Positions 11,319 to 24,129 of a stretch of DNA of 64,000 nt are shown piece after piece. Below the pieces are notes generated by a model that had not been told where the DNA came from, did not search any database, and saw nothing but the letters and a program-made list of their open reading frames with translations. This stretch comes from Amborella trichopoda (taxonomy: Eukaryota > Streptophyta > Magnoliopsida > Amborellales > Amborellaceae). The position numbers were made by a program, and so were the translations under genes. The stretch spans positions 2,959,871 through 3,023,870 of the forward strand of contig NW_006499603.1 of the NCBI RefSeq assembly GCF_000471905.2, read 5' to 3'. Within the stretch, counting starts at the first letter, position 1. The number at the start of each line of letters is the position of its first letter.

Positions 11319-12790
11319 GTGAACACTAAAGATAACCTCATAACAATGCACAATACCCAAGATGACGGATTGGATGACCAAGACGAAGATCAAGAGAACC
11401 AAGAGTTTGAAGAAATCCCTCAACCTGAGGAGCTCACTTCCTATGTTGAGCAATTCAAGAAGAGGTTCGACGGTGACCCAATGGCTATCATCGAAGAGAC
11501 AATCGACATAAACCTAGGAATTGAGAAGGACCCAAGGTTAATCTAGATTGGAACCTCCCTATCTCCTCAGGAGAGATAAAACATGATTTCCTTTCTCAAG
11601 AAATATATTGATGTCTTCGCCTGGTCATACGATGATATATCAGGGCTAAATCTCACATTGATGCAACATCACCTAATATTCAATGAAGGGGCCAAGCCAG
11701 TAAGGCAGAAACTGCGACGTCAGAAGACCCACCTTGACCTCAAAATTAAAGAAGAAATGGATAAGCTGCTCAAAACAAAGTTCATTACCCCTGTCGATTA
11801 CTCAGATTGGTTGGCCAACATAGTGGTCGTACCCAAGAAAGACGGGAGGATCTGAGTGTGTGTTTACTACAGAGACCTCAACAAGGCATACCCAAAGGAT
11901 AATTTTCCACTACCAAACATAGATTCCTTGGTCAGCAACACTGTGGGGCACGAGATGTTGTCATTCATGGACGACTTCTCAGGTTATAACGAGATCTTCA
12001 AGGCAAAAGAAGACTAAACCAAGACTTCATTCATAACGCAATGGGGAACCTACTGTTACAAAGTCATGCCCATCGGCCTCAAAATGCAGGGGAAACTTTT
12101 CAGCGGGCAATGACTAGCATCTTTCACGACTTAATGCACACCATCATAGAAGACTATGTCGATGACATTCTAGTCAAGACGAAGACTAGGCCTGATCATC
12201 TCACCAACCTGAGAACCATTTTTGAAAGACTTTGGAAACATCAACTCAATCTCAATCTGTAAAAATATGCCTTTGGGGTTAAATCTGACAAATTACTAGG
12301 CTTTATAATAAGCCAAAGAGGCATTGAGGTGGACTCGCCCAAAATACGAGCCATCACTGAAATGCCCTCTCCTCAGAACATCAGAGAAAGCCATGAGCTG
12401 CAAGGTCACATACAAGCCATAAGGTGTTTCATCTCACAACTAACAGACAAGTGCACGCCATTTAATAGACTACTCAAGAAAGATACCCTACTCATATGGG
12501 ATAATGAGTGCCAAGAAGTGTTTGATCAAAGCAAGGAGTACCACACCAAACCTCCCATCCTTAGTTCTCCTAATCAGACAAACCCTTGTTCCTATACATG
12601 TCAGTTCAAGGCAAGACCAAGGAGGCAATGTTAGGACAATACGATGACCATGGAAAAGAACAAATGATATACTACATCAGCAAGACAATGGTAGACTATG
12701 TGGAGAAGCATTGTTTGACGCTTGCGTGGGCCATGCAGAAGTTAAGACACTTTGTCTTATCTCATTTAGTCAAGCTCATCTAAAAAATAA
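11319..12790 (+). pseudogene. Element C reverse transcriptase and first RNase H, fossil
   Basis: An acidic leader (11,319-11,546) precedes RT. RT landmarks are KYIDVFAWSYDDISG near 11,600, KTKFITPVDYSDWLANIVVV near 11,780, the active-site box YVDDILVKT near 12,160, and the connection and RNase H text YYISKTMVDYVEKHCLTLAWA near 12,680. The order is standard for Ty3/gypsy. It is broken in several places. Confidence 0.85.
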
Positions 12791-12889
12791 ACCCACTCAA
12801 GTACCTATTGGAGAGACCAGTCCTGAACGGATGTTTAACGAAGTGGAGAATGCTATTGAGCGAGTTCGAGATCGAATATGTTACTCAAA

Positions 12890-13400
12890 AATCGATCAAA
12901 GGAAAAGCCATTGCTGACCACTTAACTGAACATGCACTGCTAGATAACACTCCCGTCAACATGGATCTCCCTGATGAGAACTTCATCACAATCGAGGAAT
13001 CAATTTAGGACCTATACTTCGATGGTGCAAGGAATGAATACGGGCTAGGTATAGGAGGCACACTATGCTCACCTGAGAAAATTTTAATGCCAATAACCAT
13101 CAGATTGAATTTCCCATAGACCAATAACGTTGCTGAATATGAAGCCTTGATAGCTGGGCTTGAGAATGCCATGGGAATGAAAATCCAACAAATACGAGTG
13201 ATTGGTGACTCCTCACTCATCATAAAACAAGTTCAAGGGATTTGGAAGGTGAAAGAAGAAAAGCTCAAGCCCTATCAAGAAAAGGTGGAAAAGATGATCC
13301 CATATTTCATGAAAATCACCTTTTAGCATGTAACTAGAGAAAATAATCGGTTTTCTGATGCCTTTGCGACCCATGCTTCAATGGTTGATATTCCTCCAGA
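12890..13400 (+). pseudogene. Element C archaeal-type second RNase H, fossil
   Basis: After the first RNase H comes a second domain: LYFDGARNEYGLGIGG near 13,015, NNVAEYEALIAGLENAMGM near 13,125, and IGDSSLIIKQVQGIWKVK near 13,200. A second RNase H of this archaeal type between RNase H and integrase marks the Tat lineage of plant Ty3/gypsy elements. Confidence 0.85.
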
Positions 13401-13479
13401 AATCACCACACTGTCATTCTATATCAAGAACAAACATGATCCTTCCCCACCAAGGATCGAAGAAGAAATAGAGCAAGAA

Positions 13480-14640
13480 AATTAGAACGATGGCGGGGTG
13501 TCTCTCGTGGCTTCAGATGCGCTAATTAAGGTAAAACCTTGGTTCCATGATGTTTTGTCTATGCTAAAGGAGCCACCAAAAAGGATAAAGAAGCCCTTTG
13601 AAGGTTTTCTATGGGATTCTTAGTAAGAGGTGATCTCCTATTCAAAACGTCCTTCAATGACATCATTCTATGGTGTCATGAACAGGCAGCAATCGACCAA
13701 GTCATGCAAGAGGTCATTCTAATGCATCAGCTTTATGGAGACCTCATTCATGCACCGTCCGTACCACTCAACTCAACACCGCCCATATGGCCCTTTGCCA
13801 TGTGGGGTCTTGAAATCACTGGAATGATCTCACCGAAAGCCTCAAATGGCCACCATTTTATATTAACGGCTACAGAGTACTTCTCCATATGGGTAGAGGT
13901 TGCATCATTTGTCAAAATTGAGGGACAACATGTTGTCCGTTTCATAAAGAACAATATTGTATTCAGGTTTGGTGTTTCTGAGTCAATCATTACTGACAAT
14001 GGTTCTAATCTCAAAAATGAAAAGGTCTCTAAGGTGTGTAAAAAGTTTGGGATAATGCAGAAATCCTCCACACCTTACTACCCTCAACGAAATGGATAAG
14101 CAGAGGCTACAAACAAATGACTTCTCAGAATTATAGACATAATAATAGAAGGTGGCAAAAATTTTCACGAAAAGCTACATGACGCGCTAAGGGCCTATCG
14201 AACAACTGACAAGACTCCTACTGGCATGACCCCATACTCATTGGTGTATGGCATGGAAGCAGTGTTACCTATTGAAGTTGAGATATCGTCTCTCCGAGTG
14301 CTTATTCATAAAGATTCAAATGAGGAACAAAAGATCGAAGCACGAATCGCTGCCCTCTTTAATTTGGATGAAAGGCGACTACGAGCAATACAAAATATTG
14401 TTGCTTACCAGCGTAGAATCGAGAGGGTATATCAAAGTGAAGTCGTTCCTCGACAGCTTAGGGAAGGGGACATGGTACTCAAGAAAATCTTCGACACTCT
14501 TGCAAACCCACACCCTTTATGCAAGTTCAAACCTAATTGGGAGGGGCCATTCGTGATCACTCGAGTGCACGCAGACAATTTTTATAAGATCAAGAATCAA
14601 GAGGGGTGAGAGCTCAATGACCCTATCAATGCAATGTATC
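13480..14640 (+). pseudogene. Element C integrase, fossil
   Basis: The catalytic-core region is open from 13,611 to 14,099 with GHHFILTATEYFSIWVEV, RFGVSESIITDNGSN and STPYYPQRNG, the usual order around the acidic triad. The C-terminal part is open at 14,226-14,609 with MTPYSLVYGMEAVLPIEVE and a KFKPNWEGPFVITRV stretch typical of gypsy integrase tails. Broken. Confidence 0.85.
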
Positions 14641-15514
14641 TCAAAAAATACTACCCATAACCGACTCAAAAGAGTGGTGAAAACCTGAAAAGGCATAAAA
14701 AAAGAAAAATGGACATGGAGGAAACCTGAAAGGGCATCACAGGTAAAAAAAAAAAAAAATCTCCAAGAAGGAGCTTCTGATTCAAAAACACACAAGTACA
14801 AACAAGTACTTGCAAAGTTCCAATAATAAGGCACAAGCCGACCTTGAGGACAAAGACTCCTCCTAAACCCTATAGGTTCCCAACAGAACGAACTCAGAAA
14901 GATGCAGGAGGGTGACATGAATGTAAAACTGAAGTGACTTCGATGAATCCTAGAAGAATATCGGGACCTCTCCAAGATGGAAGCTCAACAAGAATTCAGA
15001 GAACTCTTCATGGACCCGCGAAGCACAGGATGAAAGCTTCAAAGGTAAAAAGAAAACTTCGAGACTTTTGAGTTCTCACGATCCCACAAGGAAATCCTTT
15101 CATCATCTTTGGGTAGAACATAATTAAAAAAAATGACCAGCAAAGGGGCCATAGGTGGCAAAACTGTAAGGCCCGTCCCTTTTAAAAGCATTTTTTCAAT
15201 CTGATTGTTAAACCCTCCATTTCCAAATCCTTTTAGAAAGGACTTCCTCCATCACTATAAGAGGTTAAACTGTTAGTCGATCTGACCTCGTTCTCGAAGC
15301 CAACTTCTTACTCTTGTTATGAAGGCTTGAAACTAGTCGGGCACTCCATTGTTGTATGAGTATAACTACCAACTACCACATATTAAAGATGGGTGAACCT
15401 GCCAATGACGATATTGGCTAGTCTGGGAGCATGCTCTCTCGACTGGATCGCCTTAGGCGAAATGAGGCAAGCACATCCCCATGTGTGCATACGACCTCCC
15501 AAAGTCTAATTCAG

Positions 15515-16190
15515 AAAACATCAAACTCGTACGACATAAAAGAGCTGAGACAGGATAAGCATCAAACTCATGCGACGTTAAAGAGTCGAGACAGGATAAA
15601 TGTTAAACTCGTGCGACATTAAAGAGCCAAGACAGGATAAACGTCAAACTCGTGAAACGTAAAAGAACTCAGACATAATAAGCATCAAACTCGTGCGACG
15701 TTAAAGATTCGGGACATGATAAACGTCAAACTCGTATGACATAAAAGACCCGAGACACGAAAAAAACAAAATGTCAAACATGTGCGATGTTAAAATGCCG
15801 AGACAAGAAAAACGTCAAACTCGTGTGAAGTTAAAGAGCCGAGACAGGAAAAACATCAAACTCATGCATCATAAAAGTGCTGAGACAGGGACCGTCGAAC
15901 CCCATATGATGTGAAAGGTAGGGTGTATCCAGGGCACAACCACCCTGTTTCACAGAGAAAACATCAAACTCGTGTGACATAAAAGATCCGAGGCAGGTAC
16001 CATCTATCCCTGTATGACGTGAAAAGTCAGGTGTATCTAGGGCACAACCACCCTGTTCGATGTAAAAACATCAAAATCGTGCAACGTAAAAGAGCCGAGG
16101 CAAGTACCGTCTATCCCTGTATGCCGTAAAAAAGTCGGGTGTATCCAGGGCACAACCACCATGTTCGATGGATTCCGTCTATCCCCATAT
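15515..16190 (+). repeat. Tandem array with 42-bp hairpin units in the C 3' region
   Basis: About nine units of roughly 42 bp run to about 15,890, each like AACGTCAAACTCGTGCGACG then TTAAAGAGCCGAGACAGGAT. The consensus contains AACGTC and GACGTT ten bases apart, a perfect hairpin. From 15,880 the unit grows to about 110 bp by adding TACCGTCTATCCCTGTATG and GGGCACAACCACCCTGTT blocks, repeated about three times. Confidence 0.85.
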
Positions 16191-16830
16191 TGATGTAAAA
16201 GGGTCCGGTGTATGGTCCATCTCTACATGATCCTAAACTGCTTAGAGGGCTCTATGGTTGAAGGAGTTAAAAATGCTAACCAACCTTGTTTTTCGAAATA
16301 TCTTTCTCTTTTCAAAATTTTTACTATATGTCTTGTGTTTTCCAAAAACTTTAATTTATTTGTTAAAATCATAACCTATCCTGTCGCTGGGTTCTATTTC
16401 AAATCTCCCCCTACTTTCAAAAAAAAAATCTAAAAAAATTCTTAAAGAAATCGAAGGAGCTTGGACACCCATATATGATGATTACCACATTGTCGCGTTA
16501 CTACCTCGTTTCTCACTTCAGATTCGGCCCGATAAGTCTCTTCCTATAGAAAGCCTTTTCCTATAGACAACCTTAGGAAACCCAAAGGAGATCAAAGAAA
16601 ATGCAAGGGTTAAAAATTCAAAATGATAAAAACCCCTGAAGTTAAGTGGGGTGGCTAGAAAATCCATCTCGAGTTTCAAACTTGTCAAACTCACCGACAT
16701 CTCACGCCAAAAACCCTAGGAGGAAAAATGGCCTAGGTGGGTGAGCTCATTGAGTGCAATGACTAGGAGGGATAGTTGGTGTGCCTCTTGACCACGTGAC
16801 CTTAGGAAGAAATTTAAAATGTCTACTTTA

Positions 16831-16935
16831 TCTTTGATGCTCACCGGCCCCTCGAAGGACAGAGAACGCCAAAGTGTCTACTTCTTTGCCACTCACCTAT
16901 CCCTCGAAGAATAGGGAGTGCTAAAGAGGGGCAAC
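16831..16935 (+). repeat. Doubled polypurine-tract region of C
   Basis: Two related copies of about 52 bp, each with TGCTCACC or CACTCACC, then CCCTCGAAG, then AACGCCAAAG or GTGCTAAAGAGGGG. The second ends AAAGAGGGGCAAC directly against the 3' LTR and is the likely polypurine tract for plus-strand DNA priming. Confidence 0.7.
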
Positions 16936-18080
16936 TGTAGATACCCCATTTTAAATCTGGTAAATTCTATGGTTTTCTAAACCCTTAGGACCACATTATC
17001 CGATTATGTCGAATTTAATTACCCCAAAACTACCTAAATATTATCCCAATTTGAAGTAGATCCTAAGGGCTTTCCAACGGTCCAAGAATCGCTTGAATCG
17101 AACTTACGGATAAAAAGATAAAATAAATGAAAACTTAGTCCCTGTGAAACCCAACTGTCGTGCCGCATGCCGAGCTGTAACGAGCCCGATAAGCCCAAAC
17201 ACGGGTTGATGATGTAGTCAATGCATCTGATGATATAGTAAATGCATTTTCTTTAATGCGATAAGGGCAAAACTTCAAGATAAATCCAAAAAGATCCAAA
17301 AAAACTCCAAAGCATTTAGAAAAATCACCAGTTGAATCTTATAAATACCCCCTCTCCCTAAACTAAAAGGATAGAGAAAAAGAGATCAAAAAAACTTAGA
17401 AATTCCAGATATTACGAAAACTCCTAAAAAATTAGAGAAAATCTCGGAATTCATATTCAACCTCTGGAGATCACAAAACCCTTAGAAAACTAAAGAAATT
17501 ATACTCCAGACATCAGCAAGACCAACAACTTTAGAAAAATATTTAGATTGAAAACCCTAGAGAAGATACAAACCCTAGCCTCCTGAAGTCCTAAACCCCA
17601 TGACTGATAAAACCTAAACCTAGGGCACAAAAACCCTAAATCAAGACTAGAATTAGAGCACAACAACCCTATATCTAACCCTTTACACCAGAGATATGTT
17701 GGTCAACATCCGAATCAAAGAGGCAAAGAGGACTGGTTCTGATACAGGCGAGCCCTCGAAGGCTCAGGAATCTCGAGACATCCTGCCCGGTTGGTATTAT
17801 TTCTTCCTCTATCTTTCCTCTTATTTTTACTATTTTCCTTCTTTTATTTATTTTTGATCTGTTAACTTGTCTTAAAAATCATATTTTAATGCTTTGGATC
17901 ATGCTGGCTTTGCCACAGATCTAAGACTAGATTTGCTCGTTTCCGAACAAATTTGGCCTCAGATTTGAATTCGATATGTCCTACTTTCTCCACCACTTTA
18001 TTTACATCTTTTTAATTAGTTTAAGGTGTTAAAATTTGAGAGATCTTCATCGGAAGATCAGTCAGATTTTCATCTAAATA
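16936..18080 (+). repeat. Element C 3' LTR
   Basis: Starts TGTAGATACCCCATTTTAAA after the polypurine tract and ends CATCTAAATA. It parallels 5,136-6,231 throughout. It is followed at once by D reverse-transcriptase sequence beginning GTTCTTGACTCC. Confidence 0.9.
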
Positions 18081-19600
18081 GTTCTTGACTCCAAAAGGGG
18101 TCTTTTGCTTCACAATGATGCCTTTTGGATTGCAGAATGTTGGTGCCACATATCAGAGAACGATGACAACCATCTTCAAAGACATGATGCACAAAGAGGT
18201 GGAATGTTGTGTTGATGACTTGGTGGTAAAATCCGAAGAGAAAGACGCTCACATGAGAGAACTTAAAAAGGTATTCGACCGTTTACGCCTGCATCAGCTG
18301 AAAATGAACTCGCTGAAGTGCGCTTTTGGTGTGCATTCAGGAAAGTTCTTAGGGTTCATTATTACACACTGAGGATTGGAAGTTGAGCCGGTAAAGATCA
18401 AGGTAATCTAGGAAATGCCAACACCAACTACATTGTGAGAGCTACGATGCCATCAAGGACAGCTGGCTTATATCCGTAGGTTTATCTTGAACCTCTCAGG
18501 TCGCTGTAAACCCTTTACGCACATGTTAAAGAAATATGCCCCCGTTCATCTGAGATGAAGCATGTTAGGCAGCCCTCAATGACATCAAGCATTATTTACT
18601 CAACCCTCAAGTGTTCTCCACACCGGTATTGGGAAAACCCCTCATCCTCTACGTGACTACTCTGGACGATTCATTCAGCACATTATTGGCGCAGAACAAT
18701 GATGAAGAAAAATAGACCGCGCCATACTATCTCAGCCGCTAGATGCAAGGGGCTGAGAAGAATTATCCCCTTATAGAGAAGATGTGCTTGGCCCTAATCT
18801 TCGTGGTACAAAAGTTCGCCACTACGTGCTCGGTCATGAAGTAAAACTTATATCAAAGGAAGATTGCGTAAAGTTCCTCCTAACTGGCCCATGCCAGTCA
18901 GGATACCTTGCTAAGTGGGCATCATTACTGATGGAATTTGACATCATCTATGTCCCAATAAAGGCCATCAAGGGCCAAGCCTTGGCTGATTTTCTCACAG
19001 CACACCCCGTATCGGTGGAATCTCCTTTATCAAGTGACCTCCCCGATGAAGAAGTATTCTATGTAGAACTTTCTTATGCATGGGAGATGTATTTCGACGG
19101 AGCCTTCCAATCTGATCGAGGAGGCACCGGAGTGGTATTCCTGACTCAAAAAGGAGGAGTATTGCCACTTTCTTTCTCTCTCGCCTAAGCCGGTTCTCAT
19201 AATGAGGCAGAATACCAGGCCCTTATATATGGATTGGAGATAGCCCTTGATCTAGACTTGGAGCAGCTCAAGATCCATGGTGACTCTGAGTTGGTCATTC
19301 ATCATCTTAAAGGGATCTATGATGTAAGAAAAGACACTCTCAAGCCATATCACGATACTGCAAAATCGTATATGGCCCAGCTTGAGGATGTATCCTTGAG
19401 TCACAACCCCAAGAGCAATGCACTCACAAAGCTTGGAGCTACAATTCAAGTATCCTCGTCAGAGCCCACACCTGTCTGGGTTGCAGAGTGGAGACATATT
19501 GAACTAAGAGCCGAGAAGGATGTGGATGATGAGAGAAATCTCTTCCCTGACTGCCCTCATCCATTTGGAGCACTTCTATCAGCTATATAAGTTATCAAGA
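18081..19600 (+). pseudogene. D: C-terminal RT, RNase H and archaeal-type RNase H, fossil
   Basis: RT resumes with MPFGLQNVGATYQR and the box CVDDLVVKSEEKDAH near 18,215. The connection and RNase H follow to about 18,960. The archaeal-type RNase H spans about 19,070-19,420 with MYFDGAFQSDRGGTGVVF, HNEAEYQALIYGLEIALDL and IHGDSELVIHHLKGIYDVRK. It is collinear with H at 61,810-63,340. Broken in several places. Confidence 0.85.
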
Positions 19601-19639
19601 TTGAACATGAAATGGCATAGGGTCAGAGACCTAAGGTTC

Positions 19640-20940
19640 AAAACCAAGAACTGGAGTTCTTCGTGCCAATATGCACAAAAATCGAGCAGGTAGAAGATTG
19701 GAGAGAGGCCATCACTAATTTTGTAAGACAAGGTAGAGTCCCAGAAGATTGTGTTGAGCGCAACAGTGTACGTCGAATGTCTACCAAGTATACCCTTCTT
19801 GAAGGAGAAGCTCTCTTCCGACGATCATTTAACGGTATTCCTCCTAGATGCGTGGACGTGCAATAGGCAAATAAGGTCCTGGAAGTACACTCAGGCATCT
19901 ATGAATTACATCAGTCCGGTCCCAAGATCTATGAACGGATATGAAGATTGGGATACTATTGGTCTTCGATGATTGCTGATTCCTTAAACTATGCTAAGAA
20001 GTGACAGGTGTGCCAAATACATTCAAGCCTTGTTCATCAGCGTACCTTACACCCTATAGTGGCATCATGGCCCTTCTCACAATGGGGTATGGACATTGTA
20101 GATCCTATTGACCCTCCTTCAGCAATGGGGCATGTCTTTATTCTAGCTGCAACATATTACCTCTCCAAATGGGCTGAAGCAATCACCCTTAAGCAAGTCC
20201 CCGAGACCATAGTGGCTAATTTCATTTGACACCATATCATATATCAGTTCGGAGTGCCAGACCGGATTATATCTGACAATGGCCCTCAGTTCAGAAGTCA
20301 TCACGTCGATCACTTAACTAACCAGTTCGGTTTCGAGTGGAAGTATCAACTATGTACCACCCTCGACCTAACGGATTAGCTGAAGCTTTCAATAAGACCA
20401 TGTGCAATGTTTTAAGGAAATCAGTATCAAAGATAAAGACGAACTAGCATAAGAAGCTTCATGAAGCCTTGTGGGCCTCTCATACTACCACATGAAATAA
20501 CACCAATTCCACTCCTTATTCCCTAGTCTATGAGGGTGATGCCATTTTTCCTTATGAAATTCAAATCCCTTCATTGCGAGTCATTGTGCACCAAGGACTA
20601 ACCGAAGATGACAAGGGTCAAACTTCGATATCAAGAGTTGGATGCGTTTGATGAAAAGAGGTTGTAAGCTCAACAAAACCTCGAACTCAACCAGGGGAGA
20701 ATGAAGAAGGAATTTGACAAGTCAGTCAAAGTCCGCTCATTTGCCCATGGGGATCTTGTTCTAGCTGTCAAGAGGCCGATTGTTATGCATGGGCACATAA
20801 ATGGAAGTTTGAACCCAAGTGGGAGTCCCTTTATAGTAAAAATGGTCTCACCAAATGGAGCTTACATGCTAGCACATCCTGATGGAGATGAGGTAATGCC
20901 CCGTATCAATGGGCGATACTTAAAGAAATAATACCCATAA
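19640..20940 (+). pseudogene. D: integrase, fossil
   Basis: The zinc-binding N-terminus (CQVC-like finger near 20,005-20,030), the core WPFSQWGMDIVDPIDPPSAM near 20,070 with LAATYYLSKWAEAI, ISDNGPQF-like text near 20,270, and the C-terminal VRSFAHGDLVLAVKRPIV near 20,730 are all recognisable in order. Parallel to 50,361-51,420 and 63,360-64,000. Broken. Confidence 0.85.
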
Positions 20941-21459
20941 TGTATACTCAAAGGACTCAATACACAATAGCAAAGAGTAAAATGGACGGAAGAAATCAAG
21001 CAAGAAAGTCCAAACGAAGTTTAACTCTTTATTGCATTAAAAGGAGTTACAAGTTACAATCAAAAGCCTATTATCAGGGGGCCTACAAATCTCTTGCATC
21101 TGAGGAAAAGAGAATAGTTGGCACCAAAGCGTTGCTCTTGCATCAAAGGATAAGAGGACGATTACAAACCAAAACCCGCAGTGCTGCTCTTATATCTAAG
21201 GATAAGAGGATGGTTATAAGCCAAAAGGAAATGCCCTCATCATGAAGAAGAAGCAAAACCACTTGCATGTCAGCTTCAATTCATCTGTCAGGTGTTATCA
21301 AAGAGGATGGTTACAGGCCAAAAGAAGAAGCCAACCATTTTCGAGTCAGCTTCAATACGTTTTACGAGTATATCAAACATACAAAGCAAACTTCTCTGGC
21401 TAGGAGTTGGCCTATGATGGAGATCATACCATGTTCACAATGGGTGCCCTTCCACATAA

Positions 21460-21500
21460 CAACATGGACTTCACTGTTGTGCTGGAGGACTTGGCTTTCA
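21460..21500 (+). other. Uninterrupted sister of the F insertion site
   Basis: The text CTTCACTGTTGTGCTGGAGG runs through here without a break. In G the same text is split between 51,727 and 54,808 by LTR F, which fixes both edges of F. Confidence 0.85.
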
Positions 21501-21689
21501 ACAGGCATTATAAGCCAGGCCTTTTCATTGGTCCCCACCCTTTGCTTATCCCAGTCATTGCTGTGCACAATCATAGCAGAACACGACTCGTCACGGTTCA
21601 TCAAAGGATCGAGCAGGCAAAAGCTACGCAAGACTAAAGTCAAGCGCATCATGTTACTAGCCACGTGCGACAAAGGCACTGACTATCGC

Positions 21690-21815
21690 CGCACGAGACT
21701 AGCACCGGTTGAGTTTTGGAGACTCAGCGCCCGCTGTGTCTCTTAAAAAGCTAGCTTCGACTATCTTTCTGAACCCCAGCACCGGCTGCGTGTCCTAACG
21801 TTAGCGCCGACTGTG
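21690..21815 (+). repeat. Short array with the AGCGCCGGCTG-type core in D
   Basis: Four spaced cores, AGCACCGGTTGAG, AGCGCCCGCTGTGT, AGCACCGGCTGCGTGT and AGCGCCGACTGTGG, lie at intervals of about 30-45 bp. The core is shared with the arrays of K and of LTR F. Confidence 0.65.
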
Positions 21816-23029
21816 GCCCCTTCCTATTGAGACTGTTTGCCTCTCGGTGACACATCATTTTCCCCATGCTTCCTCAGTTCCCGAGACTCCCTCGTTTTCC
21901 TGCAAGGAACCCTTCGTCTTTGGTGATTGCTCACCTCCCGCGACCCTTCATCTTTAGTGACTGCTTTCCTCTCGCGACCTTTTGTCTCCAGTAACTGTTC
22001 GCCTCCTTGGGACCTCTCGCGTTCTTGCCAGAAACTTCCCTTTTCCCATCGAAAAGATTACAGTGAGACTTTCCCCTTCCTATGTTTCGTCCGAAAACCA
22101 CCAGAAACACGGCAAAAATCCCATGCAGCCCTCTACTGCGTCTTTCCCATGCAGCCCTCTACTGCGTCTTTCGCCCCTTTTCCCTTCTTCGAAACCCCCT
22201 AAACTACGACTGCAGTCTCTGGACCCTCTGGCAAACTCCCCGCTTGTCCCACTATACCAGTCAGTAAAATCCTACAATTTCACGAAGTCCTGGTGTTCTC
22301 TTTGATGCTCGCTCCTGCTTGCCAGTAAATTTCTACGAAATCCTACTCGAAGTACTCTGCTGGCTTTTTACCAATGCCGAGTTTGTTCTATTACCAATGC
22401 CGAGTTTGTTCTCAATGACCTACTGCTGGCTGTGTTCTTCTATGACCAGTGTCGCTTATGTTTCCAAGCTTACTACCACGTGTGTTGTCAATGCAAACGC
22501 TAGCACCGCATGTGTTGTCATCATCCATGCTGAACTATGTACACGTCAACGCCTATTGTTGTGTGTGTTACACCTCTCATGGTAGCGCCATGCATGTTCT
22601 ACTGTCGCGCGTGCCAGAGCCTGGTCATCACTGTGTGTGTCTTCTCGCTATCCCTAGTGGAGTTGCACTCAGATTATGACTCACAGCAGCTCCACCCAGG
22701 CTATGACTTGTCATCCCCAATAGAGTCAAGAGCAGGCCATTATCTCCAGTAGGAGCTACACCAGTACTGAAGTCTATTGACCCCCAGTGGAGTTAGGGTC
22801 GTGCTTACCCCATTAATCCCCTATGGGTCAGTCACACACCCAGCCATCCTATGCCTCAGGAGTTGGGTTACGGTCTATAAGTTTATTCCCTAAGGGGTTC
22901 CATCTTTCACCTTAGGGAGTCATACTTGTCCCCTAATCCCCAGTGAAGTCTGCTTCTCCATCTAAAACCCCTACTGACCTTAATCATTTTATACTCAAGG
23001 AGTCAAATTATTATCCACAGACCTATCCC

Positions 23030-23490
23030 CCATGGAGCTTCACCTACATCGCGACCTACACAATGGTACATCGCGACCTACACAATGGTCTGCGTTGCAT
23101 GAGCTTAAACTGCATAGCCTTGGTCTAGGTGCACAACCCTAAATTCCATGGTTTTGACTATATGAGAGGTCTAGTTGCATGACATTAAACTGCATAGTCC
23201 TAGTTGCATGACTCCAAAACTGCACAACCATGGCCCAAGCTATATGACCTTAAACCATAGTGCATGTCCTGATAGCATGACGTTAAAAGGCTTAGCACCA
23301 TGGTCCAAACTATATGACTTTAAACTGTAGCGGATGTCTAGTTGCACAACCTATACATGCATGGTTCTAATTGCATGACTCTAAACTACATAACCACGAT
23401 CCAAGCTATATGACCTTAAACCATAGTACACATCCTGGCCGCATGATGTTAAATTTCTTTGCACAGGTCTCAGAGGCATGACCTTAAATT
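23030..23490 (+). repeat. TGACCTTAAACTGCATGG tandem array, D copy
   Basis: About a dozen loose units of 25-40 bp share TGACCTTAAACTGCATAG- and GGTCCAAACTATATGACC-like words. The counterpart in G is 56,460-57,310, and isolated units recur at 23,830-23,910 and 57,620-57,710. Units contain GGTC and GACC in opposite arms. Confidence 0.75.
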
Positions 23491-24129
23491 CACCCCCACA
23501 CACGTGCACACGTCTGTTACATGCATTTTCATGCACGTCTTCCCAAATCGACCCGTTTATGTGCGTGCACCACCTCCATTATCTCATCAGTGAATCCCTT
23601 CACTACCATTCATCATTCCCCAATGAGTTTCACCCATGCTCACCAAAAAAAAAACTATGAGCCATCTCGCCATCCATACTCGTTGTAAGCTAGTGGGTCA
23701 CCACTTTCCACCTTCCATACATACATCATCCATATTTTATAAGTAGCCTCGTGCCATCTCCCCAAAGTGAGCCATAACCACCACCATACTCACTCCATGT
23801 CCTCCACATACTGCCATCAATTATCACCATGGTCCAGCTGTATGATCATAAACTGTAGTGCAAGTCCTGACCGCATGCCGATAAAAAGCTTCGCATAAGT
23901 CCCGAAGGCATGACTCTAAATGTGCCTTCACAAAAAAAAACAAAAGGAATAACGGGCATGGTGTATACCTGAACAAGGGAATGCCATGAGTAAAAATGAC
24001 GGACAGGCATGGTCATGAAACCATGACTAAAAGAGTTTCATGAAAATAAAAACCCGGGTACAGTGAAAACTATGAGTAAAATGGAAAATAACGGTGGACA
24101 TGACCGAAAGGTCATGGATAAAAGAGCCC

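Larger units (their letters stand above)
14641..16935 (+). other. Element C 3' non-coding region
   Basis: No credible gene is present; frames of 60-152 codons here look like chance. The main content is the tandem array at 15,515-16,190 and the doubled polypurine region at 16,831-16,935. Regions of this kind between integrase and 3' LTR are common in Tat elements. Confidence 0.7.
5136..18080 (+). mobile_element. Element C: Tat-lineage Ty3/gypsy retrotransposon, both LTRs present, inserted in D
   Basis: LTRs at 5,136-6,231 and 16,936-18,080 flank a primer site, leader, gag, protease, RT, RNase H, archaeal-type RNase H, integrase, a 3' non-coding region and a polypurine tract, all on the plus strand. 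The 5-bp flanks TTTCT (5,131-5,135) and GTTCT (18,081-18,085) match at four of five positions. The H copy of the same RT site, near 61,805, reads GCGTTCTTAAC without interruption. By eye about one in six LTR positions differ, so the insertion is old, probably several million years at usual plant rates. All coding parts are broken many times. Confidence 0.9.

Noticed and set aside
14517-14975. 152-codon minus-strand frame
   Set aside because: It is opposite to the integrase tail of C and runs into low-complexity A-rich text. It has no recognisable domain.
15515-16190. Centromere-type satellite
   Set aside because: The array is short, lies at a fixed place inside element C, and has small, uneven units.
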